The translations under genes were made by a program, and so were the position numbers. Shown in pieces: positions 1-9,464 of a stretch of DNA of 64,000 nucleotides. The stretch covers positions 1 to 64,000 of the forward strand of contig NZ_LGCN01000208.1 of NCBI RefSeq assembly GCF_001279005.1, read 5' to 3'. The notes beneath the pieces were generated by a model. That model was not told the origin of the DNA. It worked only from the letters and a program-made list of their open reading frames with translations, and did no database searches. Numbering within the stretch: position 1 is the first letter of the stretch; each line of letters starts with the position of its first letter. This DNA comes from Streptomyces caelestis. Its GTDB lineage: Bacteria; Actinomycetota; Actinomycetes; Streptomycetales; Streptomycetaceae.

Positions 1-1
1 C

Positions 2-208
2 GCCACGACCGCCCCGGACACGGAGGACGCAGAGAGCACGGAGGACACGGCGGACGCCCCGACCGCACCGCCCGTCACCGCGCCCGCCACCACCCGCGGA
101 CCGCACCCCGGGCCCCCGTCCCGGCCTGTGCGTGCCGATCATCGGCATCTGTGCGGGCGGCCGGGGTTAGCGGCGCCGTTCGGATCCTGTCGGAGTCGCG
201 GGGCCTAG
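2..208 (+). CDS. possible 3' end of a gene entering from the left
   Basis: The frame starting at base 2 is open to a TAG at 206-208. Its first 30 or so codons are rich in Ala, Thr, Pro, Asp and Glu with G/C third positions, as in actinobacterial linker segments; the last 35 residues are Arg/Pro/Gly-rich and less convincing. The +3 frame is also open, to a stop at 168-170, so the frame is uncertain. It would converge on the cyclase gene. No function can be proposed. Confidence 0.2.
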   Translation, partial: ATTAPDTEDAESTEDTADAPTAPPVTAPATTRGPHPGPPSRPVRADHRHLCGRPGLAAPFGSCRSRGA

Positions 209-1311
209 GACGGGACGGAAGCCCCGTTGCGGCGCGTGAGCAGCCAGGGTTCCACCACGCCCAGACCACGCACGGGCCGCTGCCACATCGGCTGGAGCGC
301 GAACCGGTAGCCCGGCGGCTCCTCGCCCTCCTTCTCCGCCGCGGCCACCGCCTCGGCCGCCGCCGCCTCGGAGGCGGGCGCTTCACGGGTGCGGATCAGC
401 TCCTCGGCGAAGGCGCTGTCGACCAGCACCGCGTCCCGGGGGGCTATGGACGTGAGCCGGGAGGCCAGGTTCACGGTCGTGCCGAACACATCGCCCATCC
501 GGGTGGTCACCGTGCCGAACGCCATGCCGACCCGCAGCTCCGGCATGGTCTCGTCGTTCGCCATGGTCTCGATCAGCCGCATCGCGATGTCCGCGGCGAT
601 ACCGGCGTCGTCGGCGACGTAGAGCACCTCGTCGCCCAGCGTCTTGATGAGCCGCCCGCCGCGCGCGGCGACCAGATCGGCGGCGGTGGTCTCGAAGGCC
701 TCGACGAGCTCGCCGAGCTCCTCCTCCTCCATCCGCCGGGTCAGCCGCGTGAACCCCACGAGGTCCGCGAAGGCGACGGCGAGCCGCCGGTCGACCATCT
801 CCTCGTCGTCGGCGCCCTGCACGACCCGTCCGGCCGACGCGGCGAGCTGCCGCCGCCAGACGTACACGAGGAACTCCTCCAGCTCGGGCAGGAGCAGCTC
901 GACGATCGGATACGTCACCTCGGTGCGGGTCATGCCCGGCTCGGGCGGCTCGGTCAGCCCCTCCAGGAACGAGTCGATCTGCCACTCGGCCAGCCGGGCG
1001 GTGGTCTGCCCGGTGGACCGCGCCACCTGCACCGCCATGGCCTCGCTCAGCAGGCCCGCCTCCACCAGACCGGCGAGCCGGCGCAGCGCGAGGACGTCGG
1101 CCTCGGTGAGCGCCTTGGCCTGGCCGACGTCGGCGAACCCCATCGCCCGCCAGAAGCGGGTGGCCAGCTCCATGGTGACGCCGGCGCTGCGGGCCGCCTG
1201 GAACGGCGTGTAACGCCGCTCGGCGCCCAGGATGAGATGTTCGAGGCGCAGGGCAAGCGGATCCTCGCCGGCGCCCTGCGCGTCCGTGGAACCCGAGTCG
1301 TCGACGGTCAC
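205..1311 (-). CDS. cya: class III adenylate cyclase
   Basis: Makes cAMP from ATP in the cytosol. The 368-residue protein has an N-terminal helical region (about 1-170) without membrane segments and a C-terminal class III cyclase domain. Visible motifs are FADLVGFT at 181-188 (metal-binding Asp183), KTLGDEVL at 223-230 (substrate-specifying Lys223, second metal Asp227) and GDVFGTTVNLASR at 273-285 (transition-state Asn281 and Arg285). The GTG at 1311 was chosen because a GGAAGGG ribosome site lies 6-7 bases upstream; an ATG at 1383 would add 24 residues. The match to the S. coelicolor cya product and its place beside the biotin ligase gene are characteristic of Streptomyces. Confidence 0.85.
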   Translation of the reverse strand: MTVDDSGSTDAQGAGEDPLALRLEHLILGAERRYTPFQAARSAGVTMELATRFWRAMGFADVGQAKALTEADVLALRRLAGLVEAGLLSEAMAVQVARSTGQTTARLAEWQIDSFLEGLTEPPEPGMTRTEVTYPIVELLLPELEEFLVYVWRRQLAASAGRVVQGADDEEMVDRRLAVAFADLVGFTRLTRRMEEEELGELVEAFETTAADLVAARGGRLIKTLGDEVLYVADDAGIAADIAMRLIETMANDETMPELRVGMAFGTVTTRMGDVFGTTVNLASRLTSIAPRDAVLVDSAFAEELIRTREAPASEAAAAEAVAAAEKEGEEPPGYRFALQPMWQRPVRGLGVVEPWLLTRRNGASVPS

Positions 1312-1450
1312 GCGTGCCCTTCCGATCTGCCATGGCCAGGTATCGACCGCGCTCAACTCTACGGCAGGTGTGCGCCAGCTCACTCCGTTCCGTCGGGCCG
1401 TGGGGTGAGGCCGCGGAAGGCCGCGGCGGCCCCCCGCCGAAGCCGTGGTC

Positions 1451-2335
1451 TCACCTCGCGCGCACGTGGATGATGTCGCCCGCGCCCACCGGTTCCTGCA
1501 CGCCCTCCCCCGTGGCCAGGACCAGGCGGCCGTCGCCGTCCACCGCGACCGCCTCCCCCACCAGCTCCCGGTCCCCGGGCAGCTCCGCCCGCACCACCCG
1601 CCCCAGCGTCGCGCACCCCGCCGCGTACGTCTCCTGCAGGCCGCTCGCCCCCGGGTCGCCTCCCGCCGCCCGCCACCGTCCGTACCAGTCCTCCAGCGAC
1701 CGCAGCACCCCGCGCAGCAGGGGATCCCGGTCCGTGCTCACCGCCCCCGCCAGCGCCAGCGATCCCGCGGTCGGCACCGGCAGCTCATCGCCCCGGAGGC
1801 TCACATTGACGCCGACTCCGATCACCACCCCGTCGGCCCCGGCCCGTTCCGCCAGGATTCCGCCGGCCTTGCGTTCCTCTCCCCCCACCGTGACCAGCAG
1901 GTCGTTGGGCCACTTCAACGCCGTGTCGACGCCCGCGGCCCGCGACAGCCCGGTCGCCACCGCGACACCGGTCAGCAACGGCAGCCAGCCCCACCGCGCC
2001 ACCGGCACCTCGGCGGGCCGCAGCAGCACGGAGAAGAACAGCCCCGACCGGGCCGGCGCGGTCCACTGCCGGTCGAGGCGCCCCCGCGCGGCGGTCTGCT
2101 CCTCGGCGACGAGGACGACGCCCTCCTCCAGGCCGCCCGCGCCGGCCCGGGACACGAGGTCGGAGTTGGTGGAGCCGGTGCGCTGCACCACGTCCAGCTG
2201 CGTCCACAATCCGCCCGCGCGCACGAGCCCCCGGCGCAGACCGGCGGCGTTCAACGGCGGGCGGTCGAGGTCGGACCACCGTCCCGGCCTCGGCTCACGG
2301 GGCCCGCCGGGCGTACCTTCACCATGGGGTGTCAT
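1451..2335 (-). CDS. birA: biotin--[acetyl-CoA-carboxylase] ligase
   Basis: Activates biotin with ATP to biotinyl-AMP and attaches it to a lysine of carboxyl-carrier domains. The 294-residue protein has the ligase signatures GRLDRQW (85-91, biotin-AMP loop), KWPNDLL (141-147, catalytic Lys) and KAGGIL (156-161), then GVGVNV. It lacks the N-terminal helix-turn-helix of the E. coli repressor form, so it is a monofunctional ligase. The ATG at 2335 is preceded by TAGGGT and 7 bases, suggesting a leaderless transcript. It is divergent from pccB and close to accA2, whose product carries the target biotin domain, so enzyme and substrate are encoded together. Confidence 0.9.
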   Translation of the reverse strand: MTPHGEGTPGGPREPRPGRWSDLDRPPLNAAGLRRGLVRAGGLWTQLDVVQRTGSTNSDLVSRAGAGGLEEGVVLVAEEQTAARGRLDRQWTAPARSGLFFSVLLRPAEVPVARWGWLPLLTGVAVATGLSRAAGVDTALKWPNDLLVTVGGEERKAGGILAERAGADGVVIGVGVNVSLRGDELPVPTAGSLALAGAVSTDRDPLLRGVLRSLEDWYGRWRAAGGDPGASGLQETYAAGCATLGRVVRAELPGDRELVGEAVAVDGDGRLVLATGEGVQEPVGAGDIIHVRAR

Positions 2336-2550
2336 GCGTCCCACCCTAGGTTCGGCCTGCTCCGCCCCGCACAGGGGACGGGTCCCGGCCCGGGGCACGG
2401 TGACGACATGGACTCTCCGAGGATCTCCTTCCCGCGTCTGTGAAGGGGAAAGCGGTGTGGGAAAGACCGCACTGCCGATACGGAGGGCCCCCACTACGCT
2501 ACGGATGAGTAACCGTCCCCCCTTTTGAGCAGGCAGGGAGCCGCATCCCG

Positions 2551-4140
<1,590 letters not shown>

Positions 4141-4149
4141 GGAGCCGAC

Positions 4150-4356
4150 GTGATCAAGGTCGTACGGGGCAATCCCACCCCGGAGGAGCTGGCCGCCGCA
4201 CTGGCGGTGGTCCGGGCGCGCGCCGCGGCGGCGTCAGCCGTGCCGTCCGGCGCGCCCACCCCCCGCGACGCGTGGTCCGACCCGTCCCGGATCGCGGCCC
4301 GCCCCGTGCCCCGCCCGGGCCCGGCATCGTGGACGCGCACATACTGGCCGAGCTAG
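4150..4356 (+). CDS. pccE: acyl-CoA carboxylase epsilon subunit
   Basis: A 68-residue protein that in streptomycetes and mycobacteria binds the alpha and beta subunits and raises carboxylase activity. The N-terminus MIKVVRGNPTPEELAAAL is the typical epsilon signature (a beta strand, then the G-N-P-T/S-x-E-E-L-A-A helix), and the C-terminus ends in a short Trp-rich stretch. The GTG at 4150 follows AAGGAG and is 10 bases from the pccB stop, so the two are co-transcribed. Sequence outside the N-terminal helix is poorly conserved in this family, so the call rests on the signature and the position. Confidence 0.85.
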   Translation: MIKVVRGNPTPEELAAALAVVRARAAAASAVPSGAPTPRDAWSDPSRIAARPVPRPGPASWTRTYWPS

Positions 4357-4453
4357 CGACGCCCGGCTCAGGGGCGCGGTGCGACGGCGCCGTGCCCCTA
4401 CTTGAGTACGCGTACTCAGGCGTCCCGACCGGGCCGGGCCCCACGCTGGTGAC

Positions 4454-4582
4454 ATGCTGTGGTCCGACCCCGAGAACGAGCCGCCCAAGGAACTGCGGGA
4501 CACGCAGGACATGCTGCGGCGGCTGGGCGTTCTCATGGCGCTGGCCATGGTGCTCGCCATGCTCGTGATCGGTGTGAGGTGA
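4454..4582 (+). CDS. 42-residue putative membrane peptide
   Basis: A short frame starting ATG CTG TGG TCC GAC and ending TGA at 4580-4582. The peptide has a charged N-terminal half (acidic, then Lys/Arg/Asp/Gln) and a single hydrophobic helix (about residues 25-41, [18 protein letters not shown]), as in a one-pass inner-membrane peptide. Codons follow the strong G/C third-position bias of the neighbours. It sits between pccE and maf, 31 bases before the maf start, where S. coelicolor has a similarly small hypothetical gene as I recall. There is no strong Shine-Dalgarno. Function unknown. Confidence 0.55.
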   Translation: MLWSDPENEPPKELRDTQDMLRRLGVLMALAMVLAMLVIGVR

Positions 4583-4613
4583 GGCATCCGGGCCACGTCG
4601 ATACGCTGACCGC

Positions 4614-5234
4614 ATGACAGATCAGCCGCGCCGCCGACTCGTGCTCGCCTCCCAGTCCCCCGCCCGGCTCGGACTGCTCCGGCAGGCCGGGCTGGACCCC
4701 GAGGTGATCGTCAGCGGGGTCGACGAGGACGCCGTCACCGCCCCCACCCCCGCCGAACTGGCGCTCGCCCTGGCCGAGGCCAAGGCCTCCGTCGTCGCCG
4801 CGAAGCCCGAACTCAAGGGCGCGCTGGTGATCGGCTGCGACTCGGTCCTGGAACTGGACGGCCGGGCCCTCGGCAAACCCGCGGACGCCGGGGAGGCCAC
4901 CGCGCGCTGGAAGGACATGCGGGGCCGCGCGGGCACCCTGCAGACCGGCCACTGCGTGTACGACACCCTCAGCGGCCGGTACGTCTCCGCCACCGCCTCC
5001 ACCGTCGTCCGTTTCGGTGATCCCAGCGACGAGGAGGTCGCCGCCTACGTGGCCTCGGGCGAACCGCTCCACGTCGCCGGGGCGTTCACCCTGGACGGCC
5101 GCTCGGCCCCGTTCATCGACGGCATCGACGGCGACCACGGCAACGTCATCGGCATCAGCCTCCCCCTGGTCCGGCGCCTCCTCGCCGACCTCGGCGTCGG
5201 CATCACGGAGCTGTGGGCGCCGCCGGAGGAGTGA
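4614..5234 (+). CDS. maf: Maf-type nucleoside triphosphate pyrophosphatase
   Basis: Hydrolyses non-canonical or modified nucleoside triphosphates to monophosphates (house-cleaning), and is linked to septum inhibition in other bacteria. The 206-residue protein begins with the Maf signature LASQSPAR (P-loop-like S-x-S-P-R near the N-terminus), then GVDEDAV, the [13 protein letters not shown] strand-loop with catalytic Asp, and the C-terminal [10 protein letters not shown] and [11 protein letters not shown] elements. Length is normal. Its 3' end overlaps the convergent membrane-protein gene by 32 bases. Substrate class (dTTP/UTP versus m7GTP type) cannot be told by eye. Confidence 0.92.
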   Translation: MTDQPRRRLVLASQSPARLGLLRQAGLDPEVIVSGVDEDAVTAPTPAELALALAEAKASVVAAKPELKGALVIGCDSVLELDGRALGKPADAGEATARWKDMRGRAGTLQTGHCVYDTLSGRYVSATASTVVRFGDPSDEEVAAYVASGEPLHVAGAFTLDGRSAPFIDGIDGDHGNVIGISLPLVRRLLADLGVGITELWAPPEE

Positions 5235-5718
5235 CCGCAGGCGCGGCCGGGGGACCGTCACCGCCGGCGCCGCCCTCGAAGGCGGCGTCGGCCGATCGCC
5301 CCGCAGGGCCGTCGTACGTCATCAGCAGCAGCACGACGAGCCCGAGCACGACCACCATGGAGAGGAACGCGAGCGGGCCGACCAGGCCCCACACGACCGC
5401 GCCCAGCAGTCCGTGCGCCACCGCCGCGCTGATCAGCAGGATCCGGCCGAGCCCGGCGGGCGCCCGGTCGCGCACGGCGACCAGCAGGGCCACCAGGCCG
5501 CACAGCGCGAGGTAGAGCCCGAAGACGATCCCGCCGATCTTCGAGGACGTCGACATCATGTCCGGATCGAGACCGGCCAGCGACATGTTCTGCCGGTCGA
5601 CGACGACGCCCAAAAACCAGTTCAGCGCCGCGACGCCGAGCGCCTCGACGAACAGCACGAACGCCACGACCCACGCCACCGGTCTGCGCACCACCGGCCC
5701 CCACCCACTTTCGAGCAC
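5203..5718 (-). CDS. four-helix membrane protein of unknown function
   Basis: A 171-residue integral membrane protein with four hydrophobic segments (roughly residues 12-34, 50-75, 82-102 and 106-130) and a soluble Gly/Ala/Pro-rich C-terminal tail. GTG at 5718 is taken as the start because upstream codons are not membrane-like and lie in non-coding-looking sequence; GTAACC/TAC elements just upstream could serve as promoter. The gene converges on maf, and the two stop codons cross over by 32 bases. I do not recognise a named family. Conserved position near maf in Streptomyces suggests a real gene. Confidence 0.68.
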   Translation of the reverse strand: MLESGWGPVVRRPVAWVVAFVLFVEALGVAALNWFLGVVVDRQNMSLAGLDPDMMSTSSKIGGIVFGLYLALCGLVALLVAVRDRAPAGLGRILLISAAVAHGLLGAVVWGLVGPLAFLSMVVVLGLVVLLLMTYDGPAGRSADAAFEGGAGGDGPPAAPAVTPPAAPTAP

Positions 5719-6058
5719 GACTGTGGTTACCCCGAGTACGTTCGGGCTGACGCGCAGGCTACTCACGGGTAAACCTCGGGACAAGGGTTCCGCGAAGGGC
5801 AAAGAATCATTGGGCCATTCGTAGGGACTCCACAAAGAAACGAAGTGGGCCGCAGCACGCTCTCACAGAGACCTTGACCACACAGGACGGCTAGGGTTTC
5901 CGGGAGGAGTCCTGCGCACCGAGGTGCGACAAGGGCTTTCGCGGGTCGAGCGAGCCTCGTATCACGCTCCGTGTGGGCAAGCTCACCAGTGGGGACGGGT
6001 CGAAGTGCCGTGTCGGCAGTCCCTAAACTCGGCTTGTTTCAAGGAGGGAGCCTCAATC
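5719..6058. other. 340-base divergent intergenic region upstream of accA2
   Basis: Lower G+C than its surroundings and no credible frame. It must hold promoters for the leftward membrane-protein gene and for accA2. A TAAACT hexamer at 6024-6029, about 30 bases before the accA2 start, could be a -10 element. A strong AAGGAGGGAG ribosome site lies at 6041-6050. No clear operator seen. Confidence 0.5.
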
Positions 6059-7831
6059 GTGCGCAAGGTGCTCATCGCCAATCGTGGCGAAATCGCTGTC
6101 CGCGTTGCCCGGGCCTGCCGGGATGCCGGAATCGCGAGCGTTGCCGTCTACGCCGACCCGGACCGGGACGCTCTGCATGTCCGCGCCGCGGATGAGGCGT
6201 TCGCCCTGGGCGGTGACACTCCGGCCACCAGTTACCTCGACATCGAGAAGGTCCTGAAGGCCGCGAAGGAGTCGGGCGCGGACGCCATCCATCCGGGTTA
6301 CGGCTTCCTCTCCGAGAACGCCGAGTTCGCCCAGGCGGTCCTGGACGCGGACCTGATCTGGATCGGCCCGCCGCCGCAGGCCATCCGCGACCTCGGCGAC
6401 AAGGTCGCCGCCCGGCACATCGCGCAGCGCGCGGGCGCCCCGCTGGTGGCGGGTACGCCCGATCCGGTGAGCGGGGCCGAGGAGGTCGTCGCGTTCGCCG
6501 AGGAGCACGGGCTGCCGATCGCGATCAAGGCGGCGTTCGGCGGCGGCGGGCGCGGTCTGAAGGTCGCCCGGACGCTGGAGGAGGTCCCCGAGCTGTACGA
6601 CTCCGCGGTGCGTGAGGCGGTCGCCGCCTTCGGTCGCGGTGAATGCTTCGTCGAGCGCTACCTCGACAAGCCGCGGCACGTGGAGACGCAGTGCCTGGCC
6701 GACCAGCACGGCAACGTGGTCGTGGTCTCCACCCGTGACTGCTCGCTGCAGCGGCGGCACCAGAAGCTGGTGGAGGAGGCGCCCGCGCCCTTCCTGTCGG
6801 ACGCCCAGATGGAGGAGCTGTACTCCTCCTCCAAGGCGATCCTGAAGGAGGCCGGCTACGTCGGCGCGGGCACGGTGGAGTTCCTCGTCGGCCTGGACGG
6901 CACGATCTCCTTCCTGGAGGTCAACACGCGTCTGCAGGTGGAGCACCCGGTGACCGAGGAGGTCGCGGGGATCGACCTGGTGCGGGAGATGTTCCGCATC
7001 GCCGACGGCGAGGAGCTGGGCTACGGCGACCCGGTGCTGCGGGGGCACTCCTTCGAGTTCCGCATCAACGGCGAGGACCCGGGGCGCAACTTCCTCCCGG
7101 CCCCCGGTACCGTCACCCGCTTCGACGCGCCGTCGGGCCCGGGTGTGCGGCTGGACGCGGGTGTGGAGTCGGGCAGCGTGATCGGCCCGGCGTGGGACTC
7201 GCTGCTGGCGAAGCTGATCGTGACCGGGCGCACCCGCAAGGAGGCGCTGGAGCGGGCCGCCCGTGCGCTGGCGGAGTTCCAGGTCGAGGGCATGGCCACG
7301 GCCATCCCGTTCCACCGCGCGGTGGTGCGGGACCCGGCGTTCGCGCCCGAGCTCACCGGTTCGGCCGAACCGTTCACGGTGCACACGCGGTGGATCGAGA
7401 CGGAGTTCGTCAACGAGATCAAGCCGTTCGCCGCCGCCGTGGACGCGGGGGCGGAGGAGGAGGTGGACCGCGAGACGGTCGTCGTCGAGGTCGGCGGCAA
7501 GCGTCTGGAGGTCTCGCTCCCGGCCTCGCTGGGCATGTCCCTGGCCCGTACGGGGTTGGCGGCCGGCGCGAAGCCGAAGCGGCGGGCGGCGAAGAAGTCG
7601 GGCCCGGTCGCCTCGGGCGACACGCTCGCCTCCCCGATGCAGGGCACGATCGTCAAGCTCGCCGTGGAGGAGGGGCAGGTGGTCAAGGAGGGCGACCTGG
7701 TCGTCGTCCTGGAGGCCATGAAGATGGAGCAGCCCATCAACGCCCACCGCTCCGGCACGATCAAGGGCCTGAGCGCGGAGGTCGGCGCCTCCGTCACCTC
7801 CGGCGCGGCCATCTGCGAGATCAAGGACTGA
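6059..7831 (+). CDS. accA2: acyl-CoA carboxylase alpha subunit (biotin carboxylase + carrier)
   Basis: The biotinylated alpha subunit shared by acetyl- and propionyl-CoA carboxylases. The 590 residues comprise a biotin carboxylase N-domain ([14 protein letters not shown] at the start), an ATP-grasp domain with the glycine loop GGGGRGLKV, the [14 protein letters not shown] catalytic region, a linker rich in Lys/Ala, and a C-terminal carrier domain with EAMKMEQP in which Lys555 would be biotinylated. GTG at 6059 is chosen for its AAGGAGGGAG site and because it begins directly at the conserved domain; upstream in-frame codons do not look coding. It works with PccB and PccE encoded 2-3.5 kb away and is the substrate of the BirA product. 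Confidence 0.95.
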   Translation: MRKVLIANRGEIAVRVARACRDAGIASVAVYADPDRDALHVRAADEAFALGGDTPATSYLDIEKVLKAAKESGADAIHPGYGFLSENAEFAQAVLDADLIWIGPPPQAIRDLGDKVAARHIAQRAGAPLVAGTPDPVSGAEEVVAFAEEHGLPIAIKAAFGGGGRGLKVARTLEEVPELYDSAVREAVAAFGRGECFVERYLDKPRHVETQCLADQHGNVVVVSTRDCSLQRRHQKLVEEAPAPFLSDAQMEELYSSSKAILKEAGYVGAGTVEFLVGLDGTISFLEVNTRLQVEHPVTEEVAGIDLVREMFRIADGEELGYGDPVLRGHSFEFRINGEDPGRNFLPAPGTVTRFDAPSGPGVRLDAGVESGSVIGPAWDSLLAKLIVTGRTRKEALERAARALAEFQVEGMATAIPFHRAVVRDPAFAPELTGSAEPFTVHTRWIETEFVNEIKPFAAAVDAGAEEEVDRETVVVEVGGKRLEVSLPASLGMSLARTGLAAGAKPKRRAAKKSGPVASGDTLASPMQGTIVKLAVEEGQVVKEGDLVVVLEAMKMEQPINAHRSGTIKGLSAEVGASVTSGAAICEIKD

Positions 7832-7862
7832 CACGTCCGACGCCAGCGGCGCCACGTCCGCC

Positions 7863-8056
7863 CCGGTGGGGGCGGGGGTGGCGCCTGTGGTCGGTGGGTG
7901 GGTCGGGGCCGGGTCGGGGGTGTCCGTCCTCGGACCGGCGCGGATCACGCCCGCTGGAAGGGGTGCGGGGTGCGGACGCGCCGGCCGCTGCGGGCGGCCA
8001 CCCCCGCCCCGACCCCTGCGCGCCGTACGCGGCCACCCGCAGTCGTTCCCGCCGCT
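7863..8056 (+). repeat. 194-bp inverted repeat, left copy
   Basis: Lined up base by base, this segment is the reverse complement of 12618-12811 with one mismatch (an A/T difference at the CTGG[A/T]AGGGG position). It lies between the convergent accA2 and deoR genes. It is extremely G-rich at one end and contains internal small palindromes. Nothing in it looks translated. The two copies face each other across about 4.6 kb. Confidence 0.9.
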
Positions 8057-8412
8057 CGCGCGACCAGCCCGCCTGCCGCGCCCTCCGCGGCCAGCCCCAC
8101 GCCGCGCCCTCCACAGCCAGCCCCACGCCGCGCCCTCCGCGGGCAGTCGTGCCGCTGGGGCGGCACGGGTGGGCGCGGCGGCACCCCGTAAGCGCCGGGC
8201 CGCGCGAACACCCCCCGGCTCGCACCGACGTAGGGTCGCCTGGCGAAGTGCCGGGCGGTAAAGCCGCCCCGGGCCGGCACCGACACGCACCCCGTAGCAC
8301 GCCAGGCCGCACGACTCCCCGGCCGACGCCGACACAGGGCACCCGCCACCGCGAGCGGACTGCGCAAGCCCCGGCCCGCAACAGCGTGAGGCACTCGCCA
8401 GGGCACCGGGCG
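8057..8412. repeat. GC-rich degenerate repeat array
   Basis: Contains about three copies of a 26-base unit beginning GCCGCGCCCTCCGCGG (8078 to about 8150), then a 47-base block at 8158-8204 that is an exact inverted match to 12465-12511. After it come two or three degenerate copies of a roughly 95-base unit carrying CACCCCGTA and a following GCCGGGCCGC-like element. No gene is supported here. The same families recur at 12367-12617, so this is one composite repeat present twice. Confidence 0.75.
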
Positions 8413-9354
8413 TCAGCGCCTCCGCAGGTCCGCCACCCGCGCCCGCTCCGCCCCCTGCGCCTGCTCGGCCGCCGCCCCCAACGCCACAGCCGTACGCAGC
8501 CCGGACCCCTGCCGCCGCGGCCCGGGAAGGGGGACCTCCCGGCGCTGACGCCCCACCGAGCCCCCCTCACCCCCCGCCCCCGCGACAGCGATCTGCACGC
8601 CCTGATCGGCCAGCGCCTGCAACTCGGTCCCCGCCCGGTCGTCGTGCCCGGCCGGCTCGTCCGTCACCAGCCGCGTGATCAGGTCCGTGGGCACCGTCTG
8701 GAACATCGTGTCCGTACCGAGCTTGGTGTGGTCCGCGAGGACCACCACCTCCGCCGCGGCCTGCACCAACGCCCGGTCGACCGACGCCGACAGCATGTTG
8801 GACGTGGACAGCCCGCGCTCGGCGGTGAGACCGCTCCCGGAGAGGAACGCCCGGGACACCCGCAACCCCTGCAGGGACTGCTCGGCACCACTGCCCACGA
8901 GGGCGTAGTTCGAGCCGCGGAGCGTACCGCCGGTCATCACGACCTCCACCCGGTTGGCATGGGCCAACGCCTGGGCGACCAGCAGGGAGTTGGTGACGAC
9001 CGTGAGGCCGGGCACCCGGGCCAGCCGGCGGGCCAGCTCCTGCGTGGTGGTACCCGCGCCGACCACGATCGCCTCGCCCTCTTCCACGAAACTCGCGGCG
9101 AGGTCGGCGATGGCGGTCTTCTCGGCGGTCGCGAGATGTGACTTCTGCGGGAACCCGGACTCTCGCGTGAAACCGCCCGGCAGTACCGCACCGCCGTGCC
9201 GGCGGTCGAGGAGTCCTTCTGCCTCCAGCGCGCGCACGTCCCGCCGTACGGTCACTTCGGAGGTCTGGACGACGCGGGCGAGCTCACGGAGCGACACGGC
9301 CCCGTTCGCTCGCACCATTTCGAGGATCAATTGGCGACGTTCTGCAGCGAACAC
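8413..9354 (-). CDS. DeoR-family transcriptional regulator
   Basis: The 313-residue protein has the N-terminal DeoR helix-turn-helix (about 1-57; RRQLILEMVRANGAVSLREL, then SEVTVRRDVRALEAEGLLDR) and a C-terminal sugar-phosphate-sensing DeoRC domain (about 75-235; EAIVVGAGTTTQELARRL, VVTNSLLVAQAL, TGGTLRGSNYALVG). A further Arg/Ala/Gly-rich tail is unlike the family and reads into repeat-like DNA, so the C-terminus may be variable. Family members are usually repressors released by phosphorylated sugars. Neighbouring pnp, the mutase and deoC make a (deoxy)ribose-phosphate signal possible, but its target is not shown. A separate inverted repeat precedes the gene. Confidence 0.88.
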   Translation of the reverse strand: MFAAERRQLILEMVRANGAVSLRELARVVQTSEVTVRRDVRALEAEGLLDRRHGGAVLPGGFTRESGFPQKSHLATAEKTAIADLAASFVEEGEAIVVGAGTTTQELARRLARVPGLTVVTNSLLVAQALAHANRVEVVMTGGTLRGSNYALVGSGAEQSLQGLRVSRAFLSGSGLTAERGLSTSNMLSASVDRALVQAAAEVVVLADHTKLGTDTMFQTVPTDLITRLVTDEPAGHDDRAGTELQALADQGVQIAVAGAGGEGGSVGRQRREVPLPGPRRQGSGLRTAVALGAAAEQAQGAERARVADLRRR

Positions 9355-9381
9355 GAAACTGACAGTAACGCCGACGACCGT

Positions 9382-9411
9382 CTGCTTTCAGCAGTTTGCG
9401 CTGAATAGCAG
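9382..9411. promoter_or_regulatory. inverted repeat upstream of the deoR gene, candidate operator
   Basis: Arms CTGCTTTCAGC (9382-9392) and GCTGAATAGCAG (9400-9411) are complementary apart from one inserted base, separated by 7 bases, 28 bases before the DeoR start codon. This AT-richer island in very GC-rich DNA is a plausible autoregulatory site. It differs from the TACGCGCGTA palindrome of the nucleoside genes. Confidence 0.45.
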
Positions 9412-9464
9412 AAGTTGTTCGCACGACCCCACACCAAGTGGTATAGGGCCGCCCTTTCCGGACG

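Noticed and set aside
1405..1455. Hairpin with GTGAGGCCGCGG/CCGTGGTCTCAC arms between the cyclase and ligase genes
   Set aside because: Arms pair only with several wobbles and the two genes run the same way, so terminator function is not supported.
151..1473. Long frame on the + strand opposite the cyclase gene
   Set aside because: It is a shadow: Arg/Gly/His-rich without motifs, while the opposite strand encodes a clear class III cyclase.
7863..8412. CRISPR-like array in the repeat region
   Set aside because: Units are tandem, GC-rich and degenerate with no unique spacers of even length and no cas genes.
7192..9141. 649-codon + strand frame running from accA2 across the repeat region into deoR
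   Set aside because: It overlaps two real genes in another frame or strand and the intergenic repeats, and its product is low-complexity.
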